Positions 16,995 through 26,261 of a stretch of DNA of 64,000 nt are shown one piece after another. Within the stretch, counting starts at the first letter, position 1. The number at the start of each line of letters is the position of its first letter. The stretch is from Legionella jamestowniensis (GTDB taxonomy: Bacteria; Pseudomonadota; Gammaproteobacteria; Legionellales; Legionellaceae): NCBI RefSeq assembly GCF_001467745.1, contig NZ_LNYG01000013.1:867354-931353 (forward strand). Reading direction: 5' to 3'. The translations under genes and the position numbers were made by a program. The notes beneath the pieces are model-generated. The model ran no database searches and had not been told where the DNA came from. It was given only the letters and a program-made list of their open reading frames with translations.

Positions 16995-17528
16995 TTACTG
17001 ACTTTCTTTATAACGCTCAACGCTTGCTATAACTTCTTTTCGAGCTGCTTCTGGCCCTTCCCAACCATTCACTTTAACCCATTTGCCCTCTTCTAGATCT
17101 TTATAGTGCTGGAAGAAATGCTCAAGTGATGATAGCAAATGCTGTGGTAAATCCTTATACGTTTCCACTTTTTCATACATTTTGGTTAATTTGTTAGTTG
17201 GCACAGCAAGAAGCTTGGCATCTACTCCAGCTTCGTCCGCCATCTTCAGCATCCCCACCACACGACAAGGAATAACGGAACCACTGTATAAAGGTACCGG
17301 AGTTACAACCAGTACATCCACCGGGTCACCATCTTCAGATAACGTTTGAGGGATATAACCGTAGTTAGCAGGGTAATACATCGCGGTTGTCAAAAAACGA
17401 TCGACAAATAAGGCTCCCGTTTCCTTGCTAACTTCATATTTAACAGGCTCCCCGTGCATAGGAATTTCTATAATGACATTGATTTCATTCGGTACATCAC
17501 GGCCACTTTTAATACTCATTAAACCCAT
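16995..17528 (-). CDS. ppa: Inorganic pyrophosphatase, family I
   Basis: A 177-residue soluble enzyme that hydrolyses pyrophosphate from biosynthetic reactions. The family signature is visible as [10 protein letters not shown], with [13 protein letters not shown] before it and the [10 protein letters not shown] segment near the C-terminus. The length fits the bacterial hexameric type. Two starts are possible, ATG at 17528 and ATG three codons later at 17519; the second aligns better with the usual N-terminus, and neither has a strong ribosome site. It is a single gene, convergent with the Kef-type gene. Confidence 0.95.
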   Translation of the reverse strand: MGLMSIKSGRDVPNEINVIIEIPMHGEPVKYEVSKETGALFVDRFLTTAMYYPANYGYIPQTLSEDGDPVDVLVVTPVPLYSGSVIPCRVVGMLKMADEAGVDAKLLAVPTNKLTKMYEKVETYKDLPQHLLSSLEHFFQHYKDLEEGKWVKVNGWEGPEAARKEVIASVERYKESQ

Positions 17529-17745
17529 TTTCTCGCACCAATCTAATTTTAAAGACGCGCTATTATGCGCAAAACGGTCTTAAAAGGCAAAAAATTACTA
17601 TTTCCAACAAGGTGAAATTATATGCACTTCAGGACAAAAATCATGCTCTTTGAATTAAATTCATACCATTATTCTAAGCAAAGCGAAGGACCTCCCGCAG
17701 ATAAGTCTTGAGCTTCAACAATGAGATTCTTTCGTTTGCCCCAAA

Positions 17746-17824
17746 GACGTACGTCATGTCGAACGTAGTGAGACATCCTGCAAAGGGATCCCTCACTACG
17801 TTCGGGATGACGGTCGTTTTTTTT
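17746..17824. repeat. Palindromic intergenic repeat followed by a T-run
   Basis: Arms gtcatgtcgaacgtagtgag (17753-17772) and ctcactacgttcgggatgac (17792-17811) are complementary except at two positions, with a 19-base loop, then eight T at 17817-17824. The wording resembles dispersed palindromic repeats found between genes in several Gammaproteobacteria and may be one copy of such a family. It lies in the 455-base gap 17529-17983, which also holds the palindrome GCCACA-G-TGTGGC (17832-17844), a terminator and a promoter, but no protein gene that I can support. Confidence 0.7.
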
Positions 17825-17897
17825 GATGTTTGCCACAGTGTGGCTGGGATACTCAGGATGATAATAATGTCGTTTATATTTGGTTAAAATAGGATTT

Positions 17898-17928
17898 TGC
17901 CCTGCATTAGTTTTCAGGGCACTTTTTT
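17898..17928 (+). terminator. Strong plus-strand terminator with no gene upstream
   Basis: TGCCCTG (17898-17904) and CAGGGCA (17915-17921) form a 7-bp stem with a 10-base loop, followed by C and six T. No plus-strand protein gene lies between 16895 and this point, so it ends either a small RNA or read-through from the Kef-type gene. Confidence 0.7.
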
Positions 17929-17946
17929 ATCCATACTAACTCGAGC

Positions 17947-17952
17947 TATAAT
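17947..17952 (+). promoter_or_regulatory. -10 box for hinT-folE
   Basis: A perfect TATAAT lies 31-37 bases before the HIT protein start and just after the orphan terminator. No clear -35 element is visible 17 bases upstream. Confidence 0.5.
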
Positions 17953-17983
17953 TGTAGGTTAAGCCAAAACTATCAGGATGAAT

Positions 17984-18325
17984 ATGAGCTGCTTATTTTG
18001 TAAGATTGCCTCAGGGGAAATAAAAGCGGATATTGTGTTTGAAACCCAAGAGATTCTTGTGATACGCGATATAAAACCACAAGCTCCTATACACCTGTTG
18101 CTAATTCCGAAAAAGCATATTGCGACGATTAACGATGCAGATAGCAAGGATGAGCAATTGTTAGGCCGTATGATACTAACAGCAAAAAATATGGCCAAAG
18201 TGGAGCAGCTAAGCGAAGACGGATATCGGCTGGTATTTAATGTTAACTCCGGTGGCGGGCAGGAAGTTTACCACATTCATTTACATCTACTGGGTGGCCG
18301 ACAGATGACTTGGCCTCCAGGCTAG
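17984..18325 (+). CDS. HIT-family nucleotide hydrolase (HinT-like)
   Basis: About 113 residues, the full size of a histidine-triad protein. The start [13 protein letters not shown] and the triad [12 protein letters not shown] near the C-terminus are characteristic; the triad histidines carry out purine nucleoside phosphoramidate hydrolysis in this family. The ATG at 17984 has AGGA five bases upstream; one at 17978 would add two residues. folE follows after ten bases, so the two are likely co-transcribed from the TATAAT at 17947, although a shared pathway is not evident. Confidence 0.92.
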   Translation: MSCLFCKIASGEIKADIVFETQEILVIRDIKPQAPIHLLLIPKKHIATINDADSKDEQLLGRMILTAKNMAKVEQLSEDGYRLVFNVNSGGGQEVYHIHLHLLGGRQMTWPPG

Positions 18326-18335
18326 GATTCGTACA

Positions 18336-18875
18336 ATGCACGAACTATATAAACAAATTTTAAAGAGAATTGGTGAAGACCCAGAACGAGAGGGATTGCG
18401 TGATACCCCTGAACGAGCTGCAAATGCTTTGCTTTATCTAACCAAAGGGTATCATGAACAGCTCGATGATATTATTAACGATGCCCTATTCGAGTCTGAT
18501 ATGAGTGAAATGGTCATCGTAAAAGACATTGAGATGTATTCCATGTGTGAACATCACTTGCTTCCCTTTCTTGGAAAATGCCACGTAGGCTATTTACCTA
18601 ACGGTAAAGTATTGGGGCTATCCAAAATAGCACGTATTGTAGATTACTTCGCGCGCCGGTTACAAATTCAGGAGCGATTGACTTCCGAAATTGCAAATTG
18701 CATTCAATCAATTACTGGAGCACGTGGGGTCGCTGTTGTCATGGAAGCCAAGCATATGTGCATGATGATGCGAGGTGTTGAAAAACAGAACTCCGTAATG
18801 ACCACCTCAGTCATGCTGGGTGACATGCGAAATAACCCTTCAAGCCGCAGTGAATTTCTGCAATTAATTGGTTAA
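18336..18875 (+). CDS. folE: GTP cyclohydrolase I
   Basis: A 179-residue enzyme that converts GTP to dihydroneopterin triphosphate, the first step of tetrahydrofolate synthesis; folP, a later step, is at 60-61 kb in this window. The zinc-binding and catalytic motifs are intact: [12 protein letters not shown], with Cys and His ligands, and [13 protein letters not shown], with the second Cys. The size is that of the compact bacterial form. It is downstream of the HIT gene in an apparent two-gene unit. A weak hairpin (GCCTT at 18889 with AAGGC ending 18911) lies after the stop. Confidence 0.96.
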   Translation: MHELYKQILKRIGEDPEREGLRDTPERAANALLYLTKGYHEQLDDIINDALFESDMSEMVIVKDIEMYSMCEHHLLPFLGKCHVGYLPNGKVLGLSKIARIVDYFARRLQIQERLTSEIANCIQSITGARGVAVVMEAKHMCMMMRGVEKQNSVMTTSVMLGDMRNNPSSRSEFLQLIG

Positions 18876-19104
18876 ACGCCTGGAGCATGCCTTTGTTTGT
18901 TTTTGCAAGGCGAAATTTTGAATAATTTTATGTAAGAATACCAGTAGGTTGGCTTTACTGATGAATACAGTTAGAGCCAATTGCTTTTCAACAAGTTATG
19001 AATTCTTAAGTATTCATTTGACTTCGCTATTTTCTTGTAAAATAATCCAATATCATCGATTTCTTCACCAATGCCCTTATAGAATCAATAAGTTAAGAAA
19101 AATT

Positions 19105-20529
19105 ATGATTGTTATTTTCGTTCATGGTTGGAGTGTCACACATACCAATACTTATGGGGAGCTTCCGCAATGGCTTGAACGTGAGGGCAAAGACGGAAAG
19201 CTGGATATTCAAGTTGGTAATATTTATCTTGGGCACTATATTAGCTTTGACGATACAGTTACAGTCGACGATATTGCCCGTGCATTTGACCATGCAGTGC
19301 GTGATGGAATTGCTGATAAGCTGCGAGATGGGGAACGTTTTGCTTGTATTACTCACTCAGCCGGTGGCCCCGTTGTTCGAAAATGGATGGATTTATATTT
19401 TAAAAATAATCTTGCAAAATGCCCATTGAGTCATCTGATTATGCTGGCTCCCGCAAACCACGGTTCTGCGCTTGCCCAACTTGGTAAATCCCGACTAGGC
19501 CGTATAAAAAGTTTTTTTGAAGGTATTGAACCGGGACAGCATGTCCTTGATTGGCTTGAGCTTGGCAGTGATATGAGCTGGAAACTTAATGAAAGTTGGC
19601 TTGATTACAATTGCACAACCAACGGCATCTATGCCTTTGTACTTACAGGCCAGAAAATTGATCGCCAGCTGTATGATGCTATTAACTCTTACACCGGGGA
19701 ATCCGGGTCTGATGGAGTGATACGCGTCGCTGCTGCAAATATGAATTATAGTCTATTAAAGTTACATCAGGAGGGTACTAACGGTGAAAATCTTGTTGTC
19801 GCTAATATGACACGTACAAAACCCATGGCATTTGGTGTTCTGCCAGGGTGTTCTCACTCCGGTAAAAGAATGGGAATTATTCGCAGTGTTACCATGGCCA
19901 ATGCAGCCACCCATCCTACGGCCATATGGATCTTACGATGCCTTCAAGTAAAAAATCGTGACTCCTATAATACATTGACAAAAGAGCTAGCTAAGCTTAC
20001 TGAAGAAACCCAGCACAATGAACATATACAAGTTGTGAACACACCTCTCTATAAGCGCAAATACATTACAAACCGCTACTCCATGATTATATTTCGACTT
20101 GTTGATGACAGGGGAAACTATCTTAACGATTATGATCTGTATCTAACTGCCGGCCCCCAATATAGCGAACATGCGCTACCCAAAGGTTTCTTTGGAGATC
20201 GTCAGCGAAACCAACATAATCAAGGAAAGCTTACGTATTACCTTGACTACGATATTATGGAAGCCGGGATTAACACGCCAAAAATGCAAGGTAATCTCGG
20301 ATTTCGTATCAGGGCACGCCCCGAAGCGAGTGACCAAGCCCTTGCTTATTACAAGTTACTTGACTTTCATTCCTCGCTTGCTGATATTAATAAAATTCTG
20401 CATCCGAATGAAACAGTAATGGTTGAAATTATGCTACAAAGAAGGGTCGATAGAACTGTCTCTCGTATCACCAACATCCTTACTCCAGCAAAAATCAATT
20501 CAAAACCAAGTGGCAAAACAGTAGATTAA
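19105..20529 (+). CDS. plaB: Phospholipase A/lysophospholipase PlaB
   Basis: Read from the ATG at 19105 this is a 474-residue lipase-like protein beginning MIVIFVHGW. Counting from there, Ser85 sits in ITHSAGG, Asp203 in SGSDGV and His251 in GCSHSG. These are exactly the numbers and contexts I know for the catalytic triad of L. pneumophila PlaB, the cell-associated phospholipase A/lysophospholipase; in that protein the first motif is THSTG, here THSAG. The N-terminal half is the alpha/beta-hydrolase part; the C-terminal half (from about 300) is the PlaB-specific beta-rich part. The frame is open back to 18949 but those 52 codons are not PlaB-like and are excluded. AAGAAA precedes the chosen start. 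There is no signal peptide, as expected for PlaB. Confidence 0.95.
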   Translation: MIVIFVHGWSVTHTNTYGELPQWLEREGKDGKLDIQVGNIYLGHYISFDDTVTVDDIARAFDHAVRDGIADKLRDGERFACITHSAGGPVVRKWMDLYFKNNLAKCPLSHLIMLAPANHGSALAQLGKSRLGRIKSFFEGIEPGQHVLDWLELGSDMSWKLNESWLDYNCTTNGIYAFVLTGQKIDRQLYDAINSYTGESGSDGVIRVAAANMNYSLLKLHQEGTNGENLVVANMTRTKPMAFGVLPGCSHSGKRMGIIRSVTMANAATHPTAIWILRCLQVKNRDSYNTLTKELAKLTEETQHNEHIQVVNTPLYKRKYITNRYSMIIFRLVDDRGNYLNDYDLYLTAGPQYSEHALPKGFFGDRQRNQHNQGKLTYYLDYDIMEAGINTPKMQGNLGFRIRARPEASDQALAYYKLLDFHSSLADINKILHPNETVMVEIMLQRRVDRTVSRITNILTPAKINSKPSGKTVD

Positions 20530-20630
20530 TATTTAAAGGATATATTATTGTTGTTTATTGCATTTGTATTTTTTTAATCCAGATCTTGTTTCATGTGGGC
20601 CTCATCTTGTCTACTATTCTTGTAGCGCAA

Positions 20631-21467
20631 CTAAGGATTGCAATAATTGCAGTACTGTGGTTCAACCAATTGTAATCCATCTTTTCTAGGTTTTATTTCC
20701 TTGTAATCACATTGTATGCATTTCCAAACTTCATCCCTAAAAAAAGAGGTAGGTGAATCACACACTTTGTAATTTAAATGTCCTTGAGTATTTGCATATC
20801 CAAAACCTGGTGCTTTACATTCGGGACAAAAACTTGCAATTTTAAGTGTTAATTTATGTGCAAGCTCTCTTATGACCCCCATTCTTGTTGGATTCATCAT
20901 GGCACGCATGTCAGTTGCCAAATATAATTGATTTTCTTTTTGAAAACCTTTCTTTAAAGCGCTAGACAATGAAGACAGGTCTTTTATTCCCTTGGCAATT
21001 ACTTCTTTTGTTGTATTAGTTTGAAGGGTAACAGCATGGTTAGGAAAACCAATTTTGGTTAAAAAACTCTTTAATTCTGTTTGGCTATCAATAGTTACCA
21101 TATTAAAATTTGTTTTTTCTGAAATTAATTGCTCTGAGATTATCCAATTATTTTTTTTATCATAAAAAACCATAATTTCATGGCCAGCAGGTATAAAGGG
21201 TATAGCGGGATGGGGGCCAAAACTTCCCTCGCTTGCCAAACTAAGCTCATACCCATAGAGTTCTATGGCTTTTTTTGCTTTTAAAAGGCAAGTTTCATAA
21301 GGGTTTAATAGTCTGGGCTTCTCCCCTGTAAATGTCCCAAATTGATCAGTATCAAAGCTTTCAACACAAACCTCACAATTTAGATTCTTTAAAAAAATAT
21401 TGGATATTGCTTTTTCTTTTCCATGCATGGTAGCAAGCAAAACTTGTTTATTGTCATAATAGTTCAT
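20631..21467 (-). CDS. DUF6671-like protein in the dab operon
   Basis: A 278-residue soluble protein. The conserved segments ATMHGKEKAI, DTDQFGTFTGE, LASEGSFGPHP and FIPAGHE match my memory of the DUF6671 family, whose function I do not know. The C-terminus carries two probable zinc ribbons, FCPEC/VCDS and WKCIQC/YCNYC. It starts ten bases after dabA on the same strand, so it is very probably part of the same transcript. That position suggests a role connected to inorganic carbon uptake, but this is inference from context only. Confidence 0.8.
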   Translation of the reverse strand: MNYYDNKQVLLATMHGKEKAISNIFLKNLNCEVCVESFDTDQFGTFTGEKPRLLNPYETCLLKAKKAIELYGYELSLASEGSFGPHPAIPFIPAGHEIMVFYDKKNNWIISEQLISEKTNFNMVTIDSQTELKSFLTKIGFPNHAVTLQTNTTKEVIAKGIKDLSSLSSALKKGFQKENQLYLATDMRAMMNPTRMGVIRELAHKLTLKIASFCPECKAPGFGYANTQGHLNYKVCDSPTSFFRDEVWKCIQCDYKEIKPRKDGLQLVEPQYCNYCNP

Positions 21468-21477
21468 GGAGTTTCCT

Positions 21478-23777
21478 TTAATCCTGTCTAAAGTTGTAAA
21501 GCGTTCTTTTCGTTACCCCAATCCAATGACCTGGCTTTTCAAGTCTATAAAATTGATTATCCGTAGGGTCAATTACAATTAAATGTACCCATTCATTAAA
21601 AAATAAATTTTCTAGGATCTTATGCTTTTTGATAATAGAGCTAACTATATCTCGGGGTGCCAAGACTACAGTTAACAAACGTTGGGGTATATGATAATAC
21701 TTTTGATCGTTAATCATCACTGACTGAACCGGTAAGCCATGCATTAAATCACTGGCATTACCTTGCATAACACCAATTTTTCCGGTGACATTATGAGTAA
21801 TTTTACTTCCACTTCCATAGCTTATGTTATCAATTGTTGAAAATAAATACTGTGCATTAATCCACTGTGCCACAATCATTGGCGCAGTTAAAATCATTTC
21901 CAGATAAACTCCGTCAGGGTCATTTTCCCATTTATAAGAATGAAGAAAACATCTACCCGCTAGATTAAGATCTTTGGTTAAACAGCGAGGGGCGACTATA
22001 AAAGCCGCGTTACGAGCCAATCCCCACTCTGGTCTTACCTCAGACCAATCATTACTTCTTCGAAATATATTTTTAGGACTCTGAATTACTGTTAAGTTTA
22101 AACTTCGTTCCTTGTTGTTTGCTGATTGAGCCCTTTTTAAATTCTCTTTCAGCTCACTAAGAATAGTTGGATAAATTACCCGTTGAGCCTTATCAAAAAC
22201 CTCCACTGCATCGGTGGTGGTATTATGCAGCGCCCCAAAAAACTGTGTATCCAATGGAATGTGGATACCTTTATCTTCCAGACTTTGGCGCACTTCAACC
22301 TTGTTTAAAATGGTAGCGAGAAGTCTTGCATTTATGTCACCTTGGTTCCCGCCGCAAGCACCACAATCTAATGATGATGCATAGGGATTATTTAGAGTTG
22401 TACTTCCATGACCACAAAAAACAACGACCTTTGCAAAATTGGAAGTCAAGCCCATCAAATTCAAAATGGTTTCTGCGTGGTTAATCTGTTGGTGAAGCGT
22501 CATAGGTGAATTATTTTCTATTTCAGTTATTGTAAACACTGATTTAACTTGTTCTAGTTTTATTGAAGCCAATTTTTTTATAAAAGTACTTACTTTTCTT
22601 GAAATATTGGGGAACGTAGACTGCAAAAGCATGCGCAGGCCATACCAGGGTCCTAAGGCTTCAACCAAAGAAAAAGCGGTGGAAAAATTATATTTTAATT
22701 GCGGATAGAGCTGTAAAAATGCTTTATTTGCCTCGTTAACCGTATTTATATTGTTGACTAAATCAGAATTTGCTAAAAATTTTTCCTCAACTTGAAAACT
22801 AGGCTTTAAAAGAACAGGACAAAGATCTTTGAGTTGTTCATTATTCTTTATTTGAATCGCTAACCCAAAAAATCCTGCAAAGCCTAGTGTTTCATAGTTG
22901 CCACACTGCTCTAAAGCACGACGAAAAGGTTCAGAGCGGACATCAATACAAAAAACCATCTGTACATCCGCCCTTTTAGAGTGACGAGTTTTTTTATTGA
23001 CATAAGGGAAAAGAGCATTTAGCAATTCAGTTCTATAAGTAATTTCATTTTGCTTTAAATCCTTAATAAGTTGTTTTAAATGGAAACCACCACTTTCTTC
23101 TTTTTTTTTTCTTGCGCTGCATCAGGCCACATAAGGCAGGTAATCACTAATCTGATGGCCACAAAATCAGTCAATGTAACTGGCTTTTCACCGGGATTTA
23201 TAATATTTTTCCATTCTGATCGCCATTTAACATAACCAGCCCAACCAGGTAAATATTGCAGCGTTTGTTTGATAAATTGCACACGGCGATTCACATCAAC
23301 ACCAAGCTGTTCTAGACAAAAATGGACCGCTTCTTCAGCCGTTTTGGGTAAATTTTTTATCCAATGCTTTAACTCTTTTTTATTTCTATGCAGCTGCTTA
23401 TCATAATAAGCCAATGCTAAAAAGCCCTGGTAGAAGCCTTTGTCTCGATGGGGCATTTCAATAGCCCCTTGCCCTGCATCCAGAAAACCGCCACACCATT
23501 TAATCATCTGAAGATTGACCTCTTCCAGAGGTACATTACGTTTCTGCCTTTCCCGATTTAAATTCCCCTGTGTTAAAGCCTCCTCAAAACTTCTAGCCTC
23601 AAACCCTTGCAACGGATTGCAAGCAATAAATGTTTCAAGTGGCCAAACAGGTACTATTTCTTGTGCACAAGTTTTTATAAGCAAACGTATTTCAGCCTGT
23701 ACACTTTCGAAATTATCGTTTATGGATTGAGAAATCTCGTAGTGATCCCTTTCTTTTATTAACGCTGAGCTTTTCAT
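21478..23777 (-). CDS. dabA: DabA inorganic carbon uptake subunit (DUF2309), split by an apparent frameshift
   Basis: Partner of DabB in a membrane complex thought to take up CO2 and release bicarbonate in the cytoplasm. The gene reads in two frames: 23777 to about 23100 (MKSSALIKERDHYE; AAGGAGT upstream) and about 23100 to 21478. The break is in a run of ten A (23101-23110). One extra A would join AQEKKKEESGGFHLKQL to the downstream frame and give about 765 residues, near the family's normal size. The carbonic-anhydrase-like site is intact in the second part: Cys and Asp in FCIDVRSEP, His in FCGHGS, Cys in LDCGACGG. So the break may be a sequencing error, slippage at the A-tract or a very recent mutation. 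As written, translation would stop in the first part after KKKKKVVVSI. Confidence 0.85.
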
Positions 23778-23797
23778 TAAAGACTCCTTAATTAAAA

Positions 23798-25297
23798 TTA
23801 GTAGTAATAAAGATTTCGTAACGTGGTTACAGTTTTTGGATGAGGTTGACTTGCATTCATCATTGCTACATAGAAACGACTCCAAAATTGTGTTCTTTTG
23901 ATGCGTACAAATACTCCAAGATTAGTAACTATCCATAGGGTAAAGAAAACAACCATGGGAATAAGATGTATTAGCGTAAGCTTTGAGATAGAGGATATGA
24001 CTAGCTGTGGAACTAATGACTCAATCAAAAAAATGCTTAACCCGTAGAAAACACCTGCAATGCTACTTAGTACATAGGTCATGGTGATTCGTTTAAAAGT
24101 TGGATTGCTGTTAAGCAAAGTGAGGCTAAACTGAGCACCAGCAATGAAAGCAAACATTAAAAGAAAAGTGGTAGGCGCCAGGAAGAAAATAGGTTTATTA
24201 ATGGTTATCGCAAATAGTGCCATTGCTATAAACCCACCTATAAGCGCTGTCAAAAACGATTTTAAGGGAGTGCCGGTTGTTTCTTTCAGGCTTTTTTGAT
24301 GAATCGCCGAACCAGCATTAAGGAAAAGATAGGCTTTGAACAACCCATGCCAGCATAAATGTGCAATCGCTGAAGCATATAGCCCCAGACCGCATTGCAT
24401 CATCATAAATCCCATTTGGGCTAAGGTGGAACAAGCAAGCATTCTTTTAATATCATGCTGGATCAACTTCCAAAATGTTCCAAGCAGAGCAGATAAAGCA
24501 CCCAGTAAAAATAAACAGGTTAAGATCTTTTCATCAAATAAGGGTGCAAATCTTATGATCAAGATTCCTCCTCCACTAATAAGGCCAGCATGCATCAAAG
24601 CAGATACAGGAGTGGGGGAATTTAATGAACTAATAAGCCATCGATGAAAAGGCCACAGGGCAGACTGCATAACTGCTGAGATAACTAATAAAGTCGAAAA
24701 AAATAAGTGTATTTGAGGTGATAATTGATGCGATAGATTTAACAAAGAGTTAATCGATGTGAGATGGGTTACTTGTGTTATAAAATTAATTGCACTTAGT
24801 AGTATGACACTACCTGGTACTAATGTTTTTAAAGCTAACACCCCAGCGCTTTTGGCAGGAGCCCATTCTTTTTTATGAATCATTAATACTACAAGTAAAA
24901 AATTACTTAATGTCCATAAAAACGCAAAGATGAAAAGATTATCAGTGAGTACCATCCATGTTGTGCTTAATGTAATTGCTGATAGATTGAAAAAATAACG
25001 ACGGTAGAACCTATCCCCATCCATGTAGTGAACAGAGTAACGGTGAACAATGAAACTAATAAAAAAAATTAACGTACAAAGTAATAGAGGTACGGTATTT
25101 AAGTTCTCTGCAAAATTTACTGCCGTGCGACTAAAATGAACCCCTGTTAAAAGTATTAATCCAGCCACAAACCCACTCCCCATGAAGTAACTTGCTAGTC
25201 TTGCAGCCAGATGTGATCTTTTTTTTCCTATCATAGCGTTAACAAATAAAGCTAATATTGGAAAAACAGCTTCGAAATGTATTAAATTTAAAATCAT
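23798..25297 (-). CDS. dabB: DabB, NuoL-like membrane subunit of the inorganic carbon pump
   Basis: A 499-residue proton-channel-like protein with about fourteen membrane helices, related to NuoL/MrpA. Landmarks are VHYMDGDRFYRRYF, SALWPFHRWLISSL followed by SPTPVSALMHAG, and DIKRMLACSTLAQMGFM. It is clearly separate from the real nuoL at 43-45 kb and is shorter. It would supply the cation gradient that drives DabA. dabA begins 20 bases after its stop. The LysR gene is divergent, with a 104-base AT-rich intergenic region that holds a possible operator. Confidence 0.9.
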   Translation of the reverse strand: MILNLIHFEAVFPILALFVNAMIGKKRSHLAARLASYFMGSGFVAGLILLTGVHFSRTAVNFAENLNTVPLLLCTLIFFISFIVHRYSVHYMDGDRFYRRYFFNLSAITLSTTWMVLTDNLFIFAFLWTLSNFLLVVLMIHKKEWAPAKSAGVLALKTLVPGSVILLSAINFITQVTHLTSINSLLNLSHQLSPQIHLFFSTLLVISAVMQSALWPFHRWLISSLNSPTPVSALMHAGLISGGGILIIRFAPLFDEKILTCLFLLGALSALLGTFWKLIQHDIKRMLACSTLAQMGFMMMQCGLGLYASAIAHLCWHGLFKAYLFLNAGSAIHQKSLKETTGTPLKSFLTALIGGFIAMALFAITINKPIFFLAPTTFLLMFAFIAGAQFSLTLLNSNPTFKRITMTYVLSSIAGVFYGLSIFLIESLVPQLVISSISKLTLIHLIPMVVFFTLWIVTNLGVFVRIKRTQFWSRFYVAMMNASQPHPKTVTTLRNLYYY

Positions 25298-25354
25298 TTT
25301 ATGCGACCGCCATTAGAAAAATTGTTTTAATGATTTAAATTTATAAGAAAATGT

Positions 25355-25382
25355 GATAGAAATAAAATTAATAATTTTTATC
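25355..25382. promoter_or_regulatory. Inverted repeat between dabB and lysR, candidate LysR-type operator
   Basis: GATAGAAAT (25355-25363) and ATTTTTATC (25374-25382) form a 9-bp inverted repeat with one mismatch and a 10-base spacer. It lies in the divergent gap where a LysR regulator usually binds. The region is so AT-rich that chance is possible. Confidence 0.35.
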
Positions 25383-25401
25383 AATATAATTAGGATTTCT
25401 A

Positions 25402-26253
25402 ATGTCTCTTGATACAGTCACGTTACAATGTTTCTTAGCAGTAGCTGAGACGTTAAGTTTTACAAAGGCAGCACTTCGTGTTGGACGTACTCAATCTGCA
25501 GTCAGCCAGCAAATTGCCAAACTTGAAAATATGATTGAAAAACCTCTTTTTTTTCGTGGCAAAGAGTTATCGTTGACCTCAGATGGAGAATTATTCTTAG
25601 GCTATGCTAAAAGAATTTACGAATTACAAAGAGAGTCGATTGATCGGTTTAAGGCGCCAGAACTTGAGGGAGAATTACGGCTTGGACTTCCTGAAGATTT
25701 CGCTTCGATGATTTTATCAGATGTTTTAGTAGAATTCTCAAGACTTCATCCTAGAGTCTTACTGAATGTTGAATGTGATCTAACCCTCAATTTACTAGAA
25801 CGTTTTAATCAAGGATATTTTGATTTAATTCTGATAAAAACTAACAAGCGCCATGAAGTCGGGCAAGGTATTACCGTTTGGAACGAACCTGTTGAATGGG
25901 CAGGAAAACTAGAGCTTTTTTCTTCCTGGAATCCAGAAGCACCACTTCCATTGGTGCTTTCTCCTGCCCCCTGTGTTTATCGTGGAAATGTTATTGACTC
26001 TTTGAATCAAAAAAAAATAAATTGGCGACTTGTTTACAGTAGCTCCAGTTATGCAGGTAAAATGGCTGCCGTGCGTGCGGGATTAGGTATCACTGCAATT
26101 CAGCGAAGTTTAATTCCTGTTTACTTAGATCGCTTGGATTTTCACTTTTTACCCAGATTGACTGATCTTCATGTCTCACTACTTAAAAAAGAGGAAACCA
26201 ATAAAGCGATTGATTCTTTGGAATTTTTTATTTTAAAAAAATTAAAGCATTAA
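25402..26253 (+). CDS. LysR-family transcriptional regulator
   Basis: 283 residues with an N-terminal winged helix-turn-helix (LQCFLAVAETLSFTKAAL, then QSAVSQQIAKLE) and a C-terminal effector-binding domain (from about 90: GELRLGLPEDFAS, ending near 270). It is divergent from dabB and only eight bases before the exporter gene on its own strand. It may therefore control the carbon-uptake operon, the exporter operon or both; other bacteria have LysR regulators such as CbbR controlling carbon uptake, but I see no feature that identifies the ligand. Confidence 0.9.
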   Translation: MSLDTVTLQCFLAVAETLSFTKAALRVGRTQSAVSQQIAKLENMIEKPLFFRGKELSLTSDGELFLGYAKRIYELQRESIDRFKAPELEGELRLGLPEDFASMILSDVLVEFSRLHPRVLLNVECDLTLNLLERFNQGYFDLILIKTNKRHEVGQGITVWNEPVEWAGKLELFSSWNPEAPLPLVLSPAPCVYRGNVIDSLNQKKINWRLVYSSSSYAGKMAAVRAGLGITAIQRSLIPVYLDRLDFHFLPRLTDLHVSLLKKEETNKAIDSLEFFILKKLKH

Positions 26254-26261
26254 GGGCGCCC

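Noticed and set aside
18949-19104. 52-codon upstream extension of plaB
   Set aside because: The triad spacing of PlaB fits only a start at 19105, and the extension is AT-rich with no ribosome site.
21478-23025. Second dabA part as an independent gene starting at a TTG
   Set aside because: There is no ribosome site at that point, and the codons upstream in the same frame continue the family sequence back to the A10 tract.
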